64,000 nt of DNA from NCBI GenBank assembly GCA_016191815.1, contig JACPVI010000028.1:1-64000 (forward strand). Reading direction: 5' to 3'. Below, one piece after another: positions 36,607 to 45,500 of this stretch (its first letter is position 1; the number at the start of each line of letters is the position of its first letter). The translations under genes were made by a program, and so were the position numbers. The stretch comes from Myxococcales bacterium. Its GTDB lineage: Bacteria; Myxococcota; Myxococcia; Myxococcales; Myxococcaceae. The notes below the pieces were generated by a model, which saw only the letters and a program-made list of their open reading frames with translations, was not told where the DNA came from and made no database searches.

Positions 36607-37509
36607 TCAAGAAACGCTCACCGCCACGTACTCGTCGTACACCGCGTCGGCCTGCGAGGGCAGCTCGCGCCGCGGCTTCCAGCCGAGCCGGCGGGAGGCG
36701 GGGCTCTTCACCACCTGGTCCATGACCAGGGCTTCGGCCACCGGCCCGAGCTGCGCTCGTGCTTCCGGGAGGGGCCAGGTTTCCACCCGCTCGATTCCGG
36801 CTGCGCGGGCGATGACTCGCGCCAGCGACTCCACTGTGTGCGCGGTGTCATCGGTGGCGTGGTAGACGCTCCTTGGCGCGCCCCGGTCGATCACCAGGCG
36901 AAACAGCTCGGCCAGGTCCTCCAGGTGGACGATCGGCCAGCGGTTCTTGCCGTCGCCTACCACGCGGATCCGCTTCTCCTCGAGCGCCTGGCGAATCCAC
37001 CCGCCCAGGTAGCCGCCGTGCCCGCCGTACACCACGCCCGGGCGGACGACTTGGGTGCGAACCTTGGAGCTGGCGCCCTCCAGCACCTGTTTCTCCACCG
37101 CGGGCCGCCAGGCGACGAGGGGGTTGGGCCGGACTGGCGTGCTCTCGTCGGCGGCTCGTTCGCCCGTCGGCCCGATTGCCCAGACGCCGCTCGTGTACAC
37201 GAACACCTTGAGGCCCGCACCCGCGCCGGCTCCCGCGAGGATGGCTGCCACCGCCTTCGCGTCACGCTCGGCCCGATGCGGGCCGTATTCCGCCGCGGCG
37301 TAGACGGTGACTTCGTGGTCCTTCGCCTCCTGCTCCAGCAGGCGCGCATCCGAGAGGTCGGCCCGGAGGAACGTGAGCCCCCTTGCCTCGAGCGGGGCCG
37401 CCCTCTGCTGGCTGCGGCCCAGCCCGGTGACTTGGTGGCCCGCGCGGATCAGAGCACCGGCAAGTGCGCTCCCGATGTACCCGGTCGCGCCCGGCAGGAA
37501 GACTTTCAT
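36607..37509 (-). CDS. NAD-dependent epimerase/dehydratase (extended SDR)
   Basis: A 300-aa extended-SDR enzyme with the NAD motif FLPGATGYIGSALAGALIRAG at the start. The usual Tyr-x3-Lys is not clear; instead VVRPGVVYGGHGGYLGG follows at about residue 157. A later part (RWPIVHLEDLAELFRLV) resembles NAD-binding epimerases of nucleotide sugars or simple aldehyde reductases. The substrate is unknown. It ends 3 bases from the lon stop and is convergent with it. Confidence 0.8.
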   Translation of the reverse strand: MKVFLPGATGYIGSALAGALIRAGHQVTGLGRSQQRAAPLEARGLTFLRADLSDARLLEQEAKDHEVTVYAAAEYGPHRAERDAKAVAAILAGAGAGAGLKVFVYTSGVWAIGPTGERAADESTPVRPNPLVAWRPAVEKQVLEGASSKVRTQVVRPGVVYGGHGGYLGGWIRQALEEKRIRVVGDGKNRWPIVHLEDLAELFRLVIDRGAPRSVYHATDDTAHTVESLARVIARAAGIERVETWPLPEARAQLGPVAEALVMDQVVKSPASRRLGWKPRRELPSQADAVYDEYVAVSVS

Positions 37510-37545
37510 GCCGCATCCTTATAGCAGCGCGGAGGGGCGAGCCGG

Positions 37546-37833
37546 ATGATCGCCGAGGAATTCGCGCCGGTGTGCGGGGCCGAATGGTTTGGGCCGTCAC
37601 ACCGCCCCTCGCTCTCGAAGCGGGGGGACTCCCCTCGGCGTGCGGCGCCACGGGCGTTCCCCTGGTGCGGTGGGGGAGCGGCCCTGGAGGCCGGAGGAAA
37701 TCTCGCCGCCGCGGTCAGGGTTGGTCCCCGCGTGGACGAGTTGCCCCCATCGATCGAGCAGAGCGCAAGCCCGCGCAAAAGGCTCGACGCCAGTTGCTTT
37801 CCACACGCGGTCGGCTGGATGCTTCGTGCGTGA
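37546..37833 (+). CDS. Possible small ORF upstream of algH
   Basis: This fills a 320-base region (37510-37829) between the divergent epimerase and algH. The frame is 95 codons with a GGAGGGG site upstream of the ATG, and its stop overlaps the GTG of algH (GTGA). Its predicted protein is Pro/Arg-rich and resembles nothing known. The overlap supports coupling, but codon use weakens toward the end, so it may just be leader sequence. Nothing else recognisable, including a terminator, is seen in this stretch. Confidence 0.25.
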   Translation: MIAEEFAPVCGAEWFGPSHRPSLSKRGDSPRRAAPRAFPWCGGGAALEAGGNLAAAVRVGPRVDELPPSIEQSASPRKRLDASCFPHAVGWMLRA

Positions 37834-38375
37834 AGAGCCTTGCGCCAGGCTTCCTCATCGCCATGCCGCAGCTCGGAGACCCCAACTTCTACCGGTCGGT
37901 GGTCCTGATCATCGAGCACAACGAAGGCGGGGCGATGGGGCTGGTGATCAACCGGGCGGCGCCGCTCAAGCTGGCGGAGCTGGCCAAGGGCCACAAGCTC
38001 CGCATCGCGTCCCACCGGGCGGAGCAGTTCGTCTTCGTCGGCGGGCCGGTGGAGCCTCACCGGGGCTTCGTGCTTCACGACTCTCAGCAGGTCACCGAGA
38101 GGCACGAGGTGATCCCCGGCCTGTACTTGAGTCTCACCCTCGACTCGCTGCAGCCGCTGCTCGAGGACCCGAGGAGCCGGATGCGCTTTTGCCTTGGCTA
38201 CGCCGGCTGGGGCCCCAAGCAGGTCGAGAAGGAGATCGCCGCCGGAGCCTGGCTGTTCACCGAGGCGGCCGCCCTGCCGACCCTGGAGGGCGAGCCGGCC
38301 GCCCTGTGGGATGCCACCCTGCGCGGGATGGGAGTCGATCCCGCCACGCTGGTCGCCGGCAGAGGGGTGAATTGA
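37830..38375 (+). CDS. algH: AlgH/YqgE-family protein (UPF0301)
   Basis: A 181-aa protein matching AlgH/YqgE: APGFLIAMPQLGDPNF, RSVVLIIEHNEGGAMGLVIN near residue 22, FVGGPVEPHRGFVLHD and FCLGYAGWGPKQVEKEI. The family is widespread; in Pseudomonas it is linked to alginate regulation, but its molecular role is unclear. The GTG at 37830 is preferred because the family motif starts 5 residues later. A GTCGAG-rich repeat begins immediately after the stop. Confidence 0.88.
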   Translation: MKSLAPGFLIAMPQLGDPNFYRSVVLIIEHNEGGAMGLVINRAAPLKLAELAKGHKLRIASHRAEQFVFVGGPVEPHRGFVLHDSQQVTERHEVIPGLYLSLTLDSLQPLLEDPRSRMRFCLGYAGWGPKQVEKEIAAGAWLFTEAAALPTLEGEPAALWDATLRGMGVDPATLVAGRGVN

Positions 38376-38440
38376 GTCGAGAGTCGAGGGTCGAGCGTCG
38401 AGCGCGCGTCGAGCGTGCGTCCAGCGCGCCCCCGCTGTAG
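38376..38440. repeat. GTCGAG-rich repeat after algH
   Basis: Starting at the base after the stop codon, GTCGAG recurs about five times in 38376-38412. It matches the repeat after the rho stop (751-783) in sequence and in position directly behind a stop codon. It probably belongs to a dispersed intergenic family. Confidence 0.6.
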
Positions 38441-38470
38441 CGTCCATCCTCCAGCGTCGGGAGCCACCGA

Positions 38471-39577
38471 GTGGAATCGCCGGCAGCCACTGGCCTGTGG
38501 GAGCGCGTCCAGGCTTTCCGCGAGCGGCACGCCAAGGCGGAGATCGCCGTCTTCTTCGGCGCCGGCTTCTCGGTGGATGTCGTCACGCTCGATCGGATCG
38601 ACAGCGCTTTCAGCATCACCCAGCAGGTCGTCTACATGCTCGCGCTGGGGTTGGTCCTCGCCCAGGCCTACCGCGTCGAGCTGGGGCGATCACGGCCCAC
38701 AGGCTTCTTCGCCAAGGTGTGGAGGTTCCACCAGGACGCCATCCATTTTCTCCTCGGCAGCTTGCTCAGCGTCTTCTCTCTTTTCTACTTCAAGAGCGCC
38801 TCGGGCCTGGTCTCCCTCGCCTTCATGGCCGCCATCTTCGTCGTCCTCGTCGCCAACGAGCTGCCTCGCTTCCGCAGGCTCGGCCACGTCGTCCGCATCG
38901 CCCTCTACGGGTTCTGCGTGCTCTCCTTCTTCTCGTACCTGGCCCCCACCATCGCCGGCTTCATGAGCGTCTGGCTCTTCCTCGCCGCCGCCGCGCTCTC
39001 GCTCGGACTGGGCGCGCTGCTCTATCGGCTGGTGCGCCCCTGGAGCCCTGACCCTCGCTGGGCCCAAAGGCGAGTGCTCCTCCCCTACGCCGCGGTCCAC
39101 GCCTTGGCCCTCGCCCTCTACTTCGCCCGCGTGGTGCCTCCGATTCCCCTCTACACCCAGGCGCTCGGCATCTACCACGACGTGAAACGGGAGGGTCAAG
39201 ACTACCGGCTGTTCCACCAGCGCCCCGCCTGGAAGATCTGGCAGACCGGCGACCAGACCTTCCTCGCCCGCCCCGGAGACCGCGCCTACCTCTTCGTCCG
39301 CGTCTGGGCCCCTCGCGGGTTCAAGGACGTCGTCAAGGTGCGCTGGGCGAGGAAGGATCCCGAGCGCGGCTGGATCGAGCACAAGCCGTATCCGCTCTCG
39401 TTCTCCGGCGGCCGCGACCAGGGCTTCCGCACCTTCGCCTATACCAGCGACCCCAGGCCAGGGAGCTGGCGCGTCTACGTGGAAACCGACGACGAACGCG
39501 TCATCGGCACCATCAGCTTCACCGTGCTCGAGGAGCTGCAGACCGAGCCCCGCGCCTTCCTCGAGGAGCCTGGCTAG
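38471..39577 (+). CDS. Membrane protein with C-terminal DUF2914 domain
   Basis: A 368-aa protein with about six TM segments between residues 20 and 230 (for example VVYMLALGLVLAQAYRV, LLGSLLSVFSLFYF, FLAAAALSLGLGALLYRLV) and a soluble C-terminal domain of about 120 residues. That domain reads like DUF2914: a beta-rich stretch ending in GSWRVYVETDDERVIGTISF. DUF2914 is common in Deltaproteobacteria and of unknown function. The GTG start is at 38471. It overlaps the convergent Xaa-Pro aminopeptidase by 4 bases (a shared CTAG). Confidence 0.8.
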   Translation: MESPAATGLWERVQAFRERHAKAEIAVFFGAGFSVDVVTLDRIDSAFSITQQVVYMLALGLVLAQAYRVELGRSRPTGFFAKVWRFHQDAIHFLLGSLLSVFSLFYFKSASGLVSLAFMAAIFVVLVANELPRFRRLGHVVRIALYGFCVLSFFSYLAPTIAGFMSVWLFLAAAALSLGLGALLYRLVRPWSPDPRWAQRRVLLPYAAVHALALALYFARVVPPIPLYTQALGIYHDVKREGQDYRLFHQRPAWKIWQTGDQTFLARPGDRAYLFVRVWAPRGFKDVVKVRWARKDPERGWIEHKPYPLSFSGGRDQGFRTFAYTSDPRPGSWRVYVETDDERVIGTISFTVLEELQTEPRAFLEEPG

Positions 39578-41058
39578 CGACGAGCTCGCTTCCAGACTCG
39601 CGCCATCCACGCCTCGACCGCCTCGGGCTCCTTGGGGAAGGCCTTGGTCAAGTTGCGGTAGCCGGTCTGCGTCACCAGGACGTCGTCCTCGATCCGCACT
39701 CCGATGCCCCGGTACCTCGGCGGCACCGTCCGGTCGTCGAGCTGGAAGTAGAGCCCCGGCTCTGCCGTGAGCACCATGCCCGTCTTGAGCTTGCCCTGCT
39801 TGTAGTTCTCCTGGCGCGCCCGGGCGCAGTCGTGCACGTCCAGCCCGAGCATGTGGCTCACGTTGTGGAGCGTGTAACGCTTGTAGAACTGGTGCTCCTC
39901 CTTCAAGGCCTCCTCCGCCGAGGGGAGGATTCCCATCCGTTCGAGGCCCTCCGCCAACACCTTCATCGCCCGGCGGTTCGGCTCGAGGAAGTCGTTGCCC
40001 GGCTTCACCGCTTCCATCGCGGCGAGCTGCGCCTCGAGCACCAGGCTGTACACCTCGCGCTGCGCCGGGCTGAACTTGCCGCTCACCGGCAGGGTGCGAG
40101 TGACGTCCGCGGTGTAGAGCGAGTGGCCCTCCACCCCCGCGTCCAGGAGCACCAGGTCTCCCGCCCGAAGCTTCCCGTCGTTGCGCGTCCAGTGGAGGAT
40201 GCAGGCGTGCGCACCGGAGGCGGCGATGGTGCCGTAGCCGACGTCGTTGCCCTCCACGCGCGCGCGCGAGGCGAACGTCCCTTCCAGGTGGCGCTCGGTG
40301 CTTCCCCGCTTGAGCGCCTGGATGACGTCCTCGAATGCTCGGAAGGTCGCGGCGATGGAGGTGCCCAGCTCCCTCACCTCCAGTGGCCCCTTGAGGAGCC
40401 TCCTCTCGGAGAGGGCGGTGCCCAGTTGCCGGTCCCGCTCCTCCTGCTCGGGCAGCATCGCGTCCAGCTTGGGCGAGATGCCGCGCAGGGTCCGCCAGGG
40501 CCGGGTGGTCTCGCCCCGAAGCGAGCCGACGAACGCCTCCAGCTCGGGGAGCCCCCGGCACTCGTCCACGCCGTAGCGCTGGCGGCTTTGCTCCACTCCC
40601 AGCCTCGGCCCGACCCACAGCTCGCCCTTGGCGCGGTCGGTGAAGAAGGTGGCGTCGGTGCGGCCGGGGTTCGGCTCCACGAACAGGAGATCTCGGTGGC
40701 CGCCGCCCTCCTTGGGCGACAGCACCAGGATGCAGTCCGGCTCCTTGTTGCCGGTGAGGTAGTAGAAGTCCGAGCCGGGGCGGAACCGGTACACGGTGTC
40801 GTTGGAGCGAATCTTCTCGTGCCCGGTGGGGACGAGCAGCGTCTCCCCGGGGAAGAGCTGCGAAAGCTCGCGGCGCCGGGCCTGGTGCACCTCCGAGTTG
40901 CGGACCAGCGAAGGAGGCTTCGCCAGAGCGGGCCGCCACTCCTTCATCATGAACTCCACCAGCGCCGGCGGCGGGGCGGTGTCGTGGCTCGCCGGCTTGG
41001 CGGGCTGGGTTTCCACTTGCGCGGCGGCGGGGCGGTTGTCCTGGGAGGTGTGCATCAT
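39574..41058 (-). CDS. Xaa-Pro aminopeptidase (M24B)
   Basis: A 494-aa dimetal aminopeptidase that removes the N-terminal residue before proline. The N-terminal domain (residues 40-230) precedes the pita-bread domain with metal ligands: Asp in LLDAGVEGHSLYTADVTRT (both Asp), His in HNVSHMLGLDVHD, Glu in VLTAEPGLYF and Glu in GIGVRIEDDVLVT. The order and spacing match PepP/M24B. The length is about 50 residues above PepP because of an N-terminal extension (MMHTSQDNRPAAAQVE), which is not clearly a signal peptide. It is divergent from the GH5 lipoprotein gene. Confidence 0.92.
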   Translation of the reverse strand: MMHTSQDNRPAAAQVETQPAKPASHDTAPPPALVEFMMKEWRPALAKPPSLVRNSEVHQARRRELSQLFPGETLLVPTGHEKIRSNDTVYRFRPGSDFYYLTGNKEPDCILVLSPKEGGGHRDLLFVEPNPGRTDATFFTDRAKGELWVGPRLGVEQSRQRYGVDECRGLPELEAFVGSLRGETTRPWRTLRGISPKLDAMLPEQEERDRQLGTALSERRLLKGPLEVRELGTSIAATFRAFEDVIQALKRGSTERHLEGTFASRARVEGNDVGYGTIAASGAHACILHWTRNDGKLRAGDLVLLDAGVEGHSLYTADVTRTLPVSGKFSPAQREVYSLVLEAQLAAMEAVKPGNDFLEPNRRAMKVLAEGLERMGILPSAEEALKEEHQFYKRYTLHNVSHMLGLDVHDCARARQENYKQGKLKTGMVLTAEPGLYFQLDDRTVPPRYRGIGVRIEDDVLVTQTGYRNLTKAFPKEPEAVEAWMARVWKRARR

Positions 41059-41202
41059 GGCGGCACACTCTGAACAAGCTGGAGGCGGGGTTCAAGTCCG
41101 GGCGGCCGCCGAGCCAGGGAGAGCCAACGAAGCGGTACACTCGCGAGCTTGCGCGCGAAAGAGCACCGAACGGGTCGGGGGGCCTGCGGCCCTGGACTTC
41201 CC

Positions 41203-42372
41203 GTGCCTTCCACGACGTGCGCCCTCTCGCGCCGGCCCCCCAACCCATTCGCTGCTCTGGGGCCACTCGCTGCTTCGGTGCTCCTCTCGTGCGGAGCGCC
41301 TTCGCCGGAAGAGCTGGAGGCCGCTGCCTCCGCGTGTCCGGAGCGGCCGGGCGCCGGGGAGCTTCCGGTGGGCGTCAATGCCTACTACCTGCAGGAGGAG
41401 GCCACCCGCTCGCTGCGCCGCGGTGAGCTGGAGGCTCCGTACGTGGAAGAGACCTTCCGGAAGGCGAAGGCGATGGGCGCGAGGCTGGTCCGCACCTGGG
41501 CCTTCAACGACGCGCCGGCGAAGCGGGGCGACACCGCGATTCAGCTCTCGCCGCTGGAGTACGACGAAACCGCGCTGCGTGGCCTGGACCTGGTGCTCTC
41601 GCGCGCGCGGGCCCACGGCGTCTCGCTCGTCCTGCCGCTGGGCAACTACTGGGACGACTACGGAGGCGCCCGGCAGTACGTCGCCTGGGCCGGCCTGCCG
41701 GAGCCGCGCGAGGGAGATCCCCGCTTCTTCACAGAGCCCAAGGTGGTGGGGCACTACCGAGAGCACGTGCGGCGGTTGCTTGGCCGAGTGAGCTCCGTCG
41801 ACGGAGTTCACTACGGGGCGCATCCGGCGGTGTACGCCTGGGAGCTGTTGAACGAACCGAGGGCCAAGGATCTCGCGCCGGGCCAACTCCGCGGGTGGGT
41901 GGATGAGGTGGGGGCGCAGGTGAAGGCGCTGGCGCCCGGGCATCTGGTGGGCACTGGCGAGGAGGGCTTCGAGGGGTTCCGCGACCGACTCGCGCCGAGG
42001 GACATCGGGCTGGGGAGCATCCATTTCTTCCCCGAGAGCTGGGGGATTCACCCGGGCGAGGCCGCTTCGGCAGGGGCGAGGTGGATCGCCGAGCACGCCG
42101 AGCAGGCGGAGGCGGAAGGAAAGCCGCTGCTCCTGGGAGAGTTCGGCCTCCGCAACCGAGGGGCTTTCAGCCTGGAGGAGCGGCGCGCGATGTACCGCGG
42201 CTGGCTGCGCTGCGCGCGCCTGAGCGGCCTTGCCGGGGCGGCGGTGTGGACCTTCTCCTACGACGCCCGCCCCGAGGAGTGGGACCTGCACACCTTCTAC
42301 TTCCGCGACGGGACCGAGCCGGCCGATCCGGTCAACCGCTACGCCGACCTGCTCATCGAGGCGGCGCGGTGA
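41203..42372 (+). CDS. Glycoside hydrolase family 5 lipoprotein (mannanase-like)
   Basis: A 389-aa secreted lipoprotein: the GTG at 41203 gives a signal ending in a lipobox (SVLLSC). The catalytic domain is a TIM barrel of the GH5/GH-A type: RTWAFNDAP, a WELLNEPR segment with the acid/base Glu, and LLLGEFGLRNR with the nucleophile Glu; YYLQEEATRS and IHFFPESWG are nearby. Mannan endo-1,4-beta-mannosidases look like this; the exact glycan is not certain. A TTG at 41149 is an alternative start. It lies just upstream of the first NGLLS gene on the same strand, separated by 190 bases that carry that gene's control elements. Confidence 0.88.
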   Translation: MPSTTCALSRRPPNPFAALGPLAASVLLSCGAPSPEELEAAASACPERPGAGELPVGVNAYYLQEEATRSLRRGELEAPYVEETFRKAKAMGARLVRTWAFNDAPAKRGDTAIQLSPLEYDETALRGLDLVLSRARAHGVSLVLPLGNYWDDYGGARQYVAWAGLPEPREGDPRFFTEPKVVGHYREHVRRLLGRVSSVDGVHYGAHPAVYAWELLNEPRAKDLAPGQLRGWVDEVGAQVKALAPGHLVGTGEEGFEGFRDRLAPRDIGLGSIHFFPESWGIHPGEAASAGARWIAEHAEQAEAEGKPLLLGEFGLRNRGAFSLEERRAMYRGWLRCARLSGLAGAAVWTFSYDARPEEWDLHTFYFRDGTEPADPVNRYADLLIEAAR

Positions 42373-42380
42373 TACCGACT

Positions 42381-42416
42381 TCACGACTTGCGCAGCAGGA
42401 CTGCACAACTCGCGCA
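42381..42416. promoter_or_regulatory. 22-bp-spaced TTGCGCA-type repeats upstream of the first NGLLS gene
   Basis: GACTTGCGCA (42385-42394) and AACTCGCGCA (42407-42416) are 22 bp apart, with a further GCTGCGCA at 42419-42426. The first is part of TCACGACTTGCGCAG, which matches the site upstream of the second NGLLS gene (51247) at 14 of 15 bases. They lie 62-93 bp upstream of a sigma-54-like element. This is consistent with activator sites. Confidence 0.6.
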
Positions 42417-42477
42417 TGGCTGCGCATTTCGAACATGTTGAGGCTCGCCAACCACTCGTAATTGCGATGGAAGAACG

Positions 42478-42493
42478 AGGCACGGGACTTGAT
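42478..42493 (+). promoter_or_regulatory. Sigma-54-like promoter of the first NGLLS gene
   Basis: AGGCACGGGACTTGAT fits the sigma-54 consensus TGGCAC-N5-TTGCW at GGCAC and TTG, with the C of the -12 GC missing (GA). It lies 70 bases upstream of the ATG at 42563. The same kind of element precedes the second NGLLS gene. Confidence 0.45.
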
Positions 42494-42562
42494 GAGTCGA
42501 ATCCGGGGGCGTCGCCTACCCGAACTTCGTGAACATGGGCGCCCGAAGCGTCGGAGGGTCCG

Positions 42563-45500
42563 ATGAAGCTGGGAAGCGGTGGCAATCGACGGTGGGCCGG
42601 AAAGGGCCCGGTAGTGGCGCTGCTCGCGGGTTTGGTGATCGGGCTTTCGGTGGGAGCGCCGATGCAGCACGGCTGCGGGGGAGAGCTGGCGGAACCGGGC
42701 TGGGCGCCAGAGGAGGCCGGCTCCTCGGCACAGGAACTGACGGCTTCAAACGGTCTTTCGACGAACGGCTTGCTCTCGAATGGGTTGCTCTCCAACGGGC
42801 TGCTCTCGAACGGCTTGCTCTCCAACGGGCTCTTGTCCAACGGCCTCTTGTCGAATGGGCTGCTGTCGAACGGGTTGTTGTCGAACGGGCTTCTCTCCAA
42901 CGGCTTGTTGTCCAACGGACTGCTGTCGAATGGGCTGCTCTCGAACGGCATCGTCTCGGCGCGAGTCCTCTCGGATGGGGGCCTGAGCGATCCGCTGGTT
43001 TCGATGGCGGTGCTGCGGCAGCTCTTGCCGAACCCGGCTCTCCCGACCGGAGCGGGTGTCGACTGGGACCGGAACGGCACCATCGACTCCACCGAGCTCA
43101 TCAACAACTCCGCGGCCGCGCAGGCTAAAGCGCAGACCAATCGGATGTTCCTGCGCTACCTGTACCAGTGCGCCAAGAAGGCCAACTCGTCGTTCTTCAT
43201 CGACCTCGACGGCAGCGGCACCGGCGAGCCGGCTCCGAGCGGCGACGAGTTCGATGACCAGAACGAGATGTTCACCGGGAATCTCGGATTGGCCGATGAA
43301 GTCGGGACGGAGAATTGCGGCGTGTCCTGCGAACGTTGGGTGAGCGCGTGCTTGCTGGCGAGGGTGAACTACCTGGGCAAGAAGGTGGTCGTCTCTCTTC
43401 GGGGCCCGAATCCGGCGCTGGCCAACCAAAGCGCGACGGAGCTGGCGAGTTACACCGTTCCCGAAGGTGCTTTCTACGGAAACCTGTTCACCCGGAAAGC
43501 CCTCTCCGACGGCGGCAGCGAGCCCGATCCCCGGCTCTACGCCTGCGCCGCGTACGCCAGCTCGATCCCCCATCTCACCGATCGCTACTGCGCCAACGAT
43601 TCCGTCGCCTGCAGCAGCATCAACATCGTCACCGACTGCGTGCCCTCGCCCGGGTGCATCAACCCGGCCGGGCAGAACATCATCGCGGGCTACCGCGCAT
43701 GCGAAACGGACATCAACACGGGGTACTTCGGTAGCTGCCACCCCCAGGCCTACAAGTGCGATAAACAGCCGGCAACCAACGACGCCTTCGCGGAGGTCAT
43801 CACTTCCTTCCTGGAGCGCAAGACCACCTGCGGCAACGACGTCTGTGAAGTCGGCGAAACGGTTTCGACCTGCTCGCAAGACTGCGTGAAGTCATGGGTG
43901 AAGCAGCTAGGCACCTGGTGGCCCGAACATGCCACCGCCACGGCGTTGGATTCGTCGGGGAACGTCATCGTCGCCGGGCGGTACATGGGAACTCCGGATT
44001 TGACCGGAACGGGAACCGGGACTCCGCTCAGCGACCCGCTCTACACTTGCACCTCCCTTTTCGGAACATTCCTGGCGAAGTACGACTCTCTGGGCCAGCA
44101 CCTCTGGTCGAAGGCCATCGGCTGCGACGTCGCGGTTCAAGCGCTCACCACCGATTCGAAGAACAACATCATCTTGGCAGGCTCGACCGACAGCGGCGGC
44201 GAGCTCTTCGGGCGTCCCTCCAACCTCTACTACGGGCAAGCCATCGCGTACATCGCGAAGTTTGACCCCAGCGGGAACAAGGGTGCGCCCGGCACCTGGA
44301 TTGCCGCAATGCCCGGGCTTTCCACCTACCAAACGGTCACCGTGACCGCGGTTGCGATGGTCCCCGATGATGCGAACGACGACTTGGTGATCGCAGGCTA
44401 CTTTGACGAGACAGTGAATTTTGGGAGCTACAACTACTGCAGCGGCACCAACGGGTACTGCTCCTCCACCACCAACAACCACTACGATGCCTTCGTGGCA
44501 AGGCTGGAAGGCGCTACCGGAGCCACTGGGAGCCGCGGGTGGTTCAGGAAGACCTCTACCGCCGGCCAGTACGGCGAGGTGGCATCGGGTGTCGCCGTGG
44601 ACCTGCACGGCAACGTGTATCTGGCAGGGGGATTCGGATACGATGCGTCGCGGCTCGGTTCCCAGGTCACCTACTTCGGTACTCAATCCCTCACCGGAGC
44701 TGGGGGATTTTTGGCGAAGTATGACCGCTCGGGGACGATTAAGCCGCCGGTCATCGACGTCGGCCCGGGTCACGTCGATGACGTGGCCGTGGACGGAGCG
44801 GGCGATGTGACGATCGTCGGACGGGGACTCAAGGCGCTCAGCCCCGCCGGCGTCGTCATCAAGTACGACGCCAGCCTGGTCGAGCGATGGTCCAGGGGCG
44901 TGAGCCTGAGCGGCACTGGAACCGCGGCGGCCCAGAGAGTGCTCGCCTATGAGAACGGCGATGTGGTCGTGTCGGGCTCCTTCACCGGCACGGTGAACTT
45001 CTCCGGCACCGGCGCAGGGCGCACATCGTTCGGCGCCCCACTGATCAGGTACACCGACGTCTTTCTGGCCAAGTTCGCGAGCGGGACCGGAAACCTGATC
45101 TGGTCAAAGCAGTACGGAGGGATTCTGCAGGAGCGAATCCTCCCTACCGGTAACAGGTCGTACTACCTGCCGGACACCTCCGACGAGTATGGCCGAGGGC
45201 TCGCGATGGACGGGAAGGGCAACCTCGCTCAGGCGGGAAACTTCACCGGCATCCTGAATTTCGAGGGCACCGAGGTCACCGCTCGGATGAATACCCTTGC
45301 GCGGGGCGTGGAGGGCAACGGCTGGCAGGGCGACTTCTATGTCGGCAGTCTCAAGGATCCGACTGCCTCCACCGGCTGCAGCCACGCGGTCACGGTCACT
45401 GGCACGGCCCTGCCAAGCTCGTGCAACGCTTGTGCGGCCTCGGTCTGCGCCATTGCGCCGGCGTGTTGCTCCTGGAGCTGGGATCAGTCCTGCGTGAACT

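Noticed and set aside
42749-42958. Classical pentapeptide-repeat protein of the quinolone-resistance type
   Set aside because: Units read NGLLS, with Gly where the family has its central Leu, so the A-D/N-L-x-x rule is not met.
41092-43140. A long minus-strand frame through the GH5 gene and NGLLS repeats
   Set aside because: It is the antisense of the repeat (SPFDSNP-like units) and of the GH5 gene; there is no ribosome site and no known domain.
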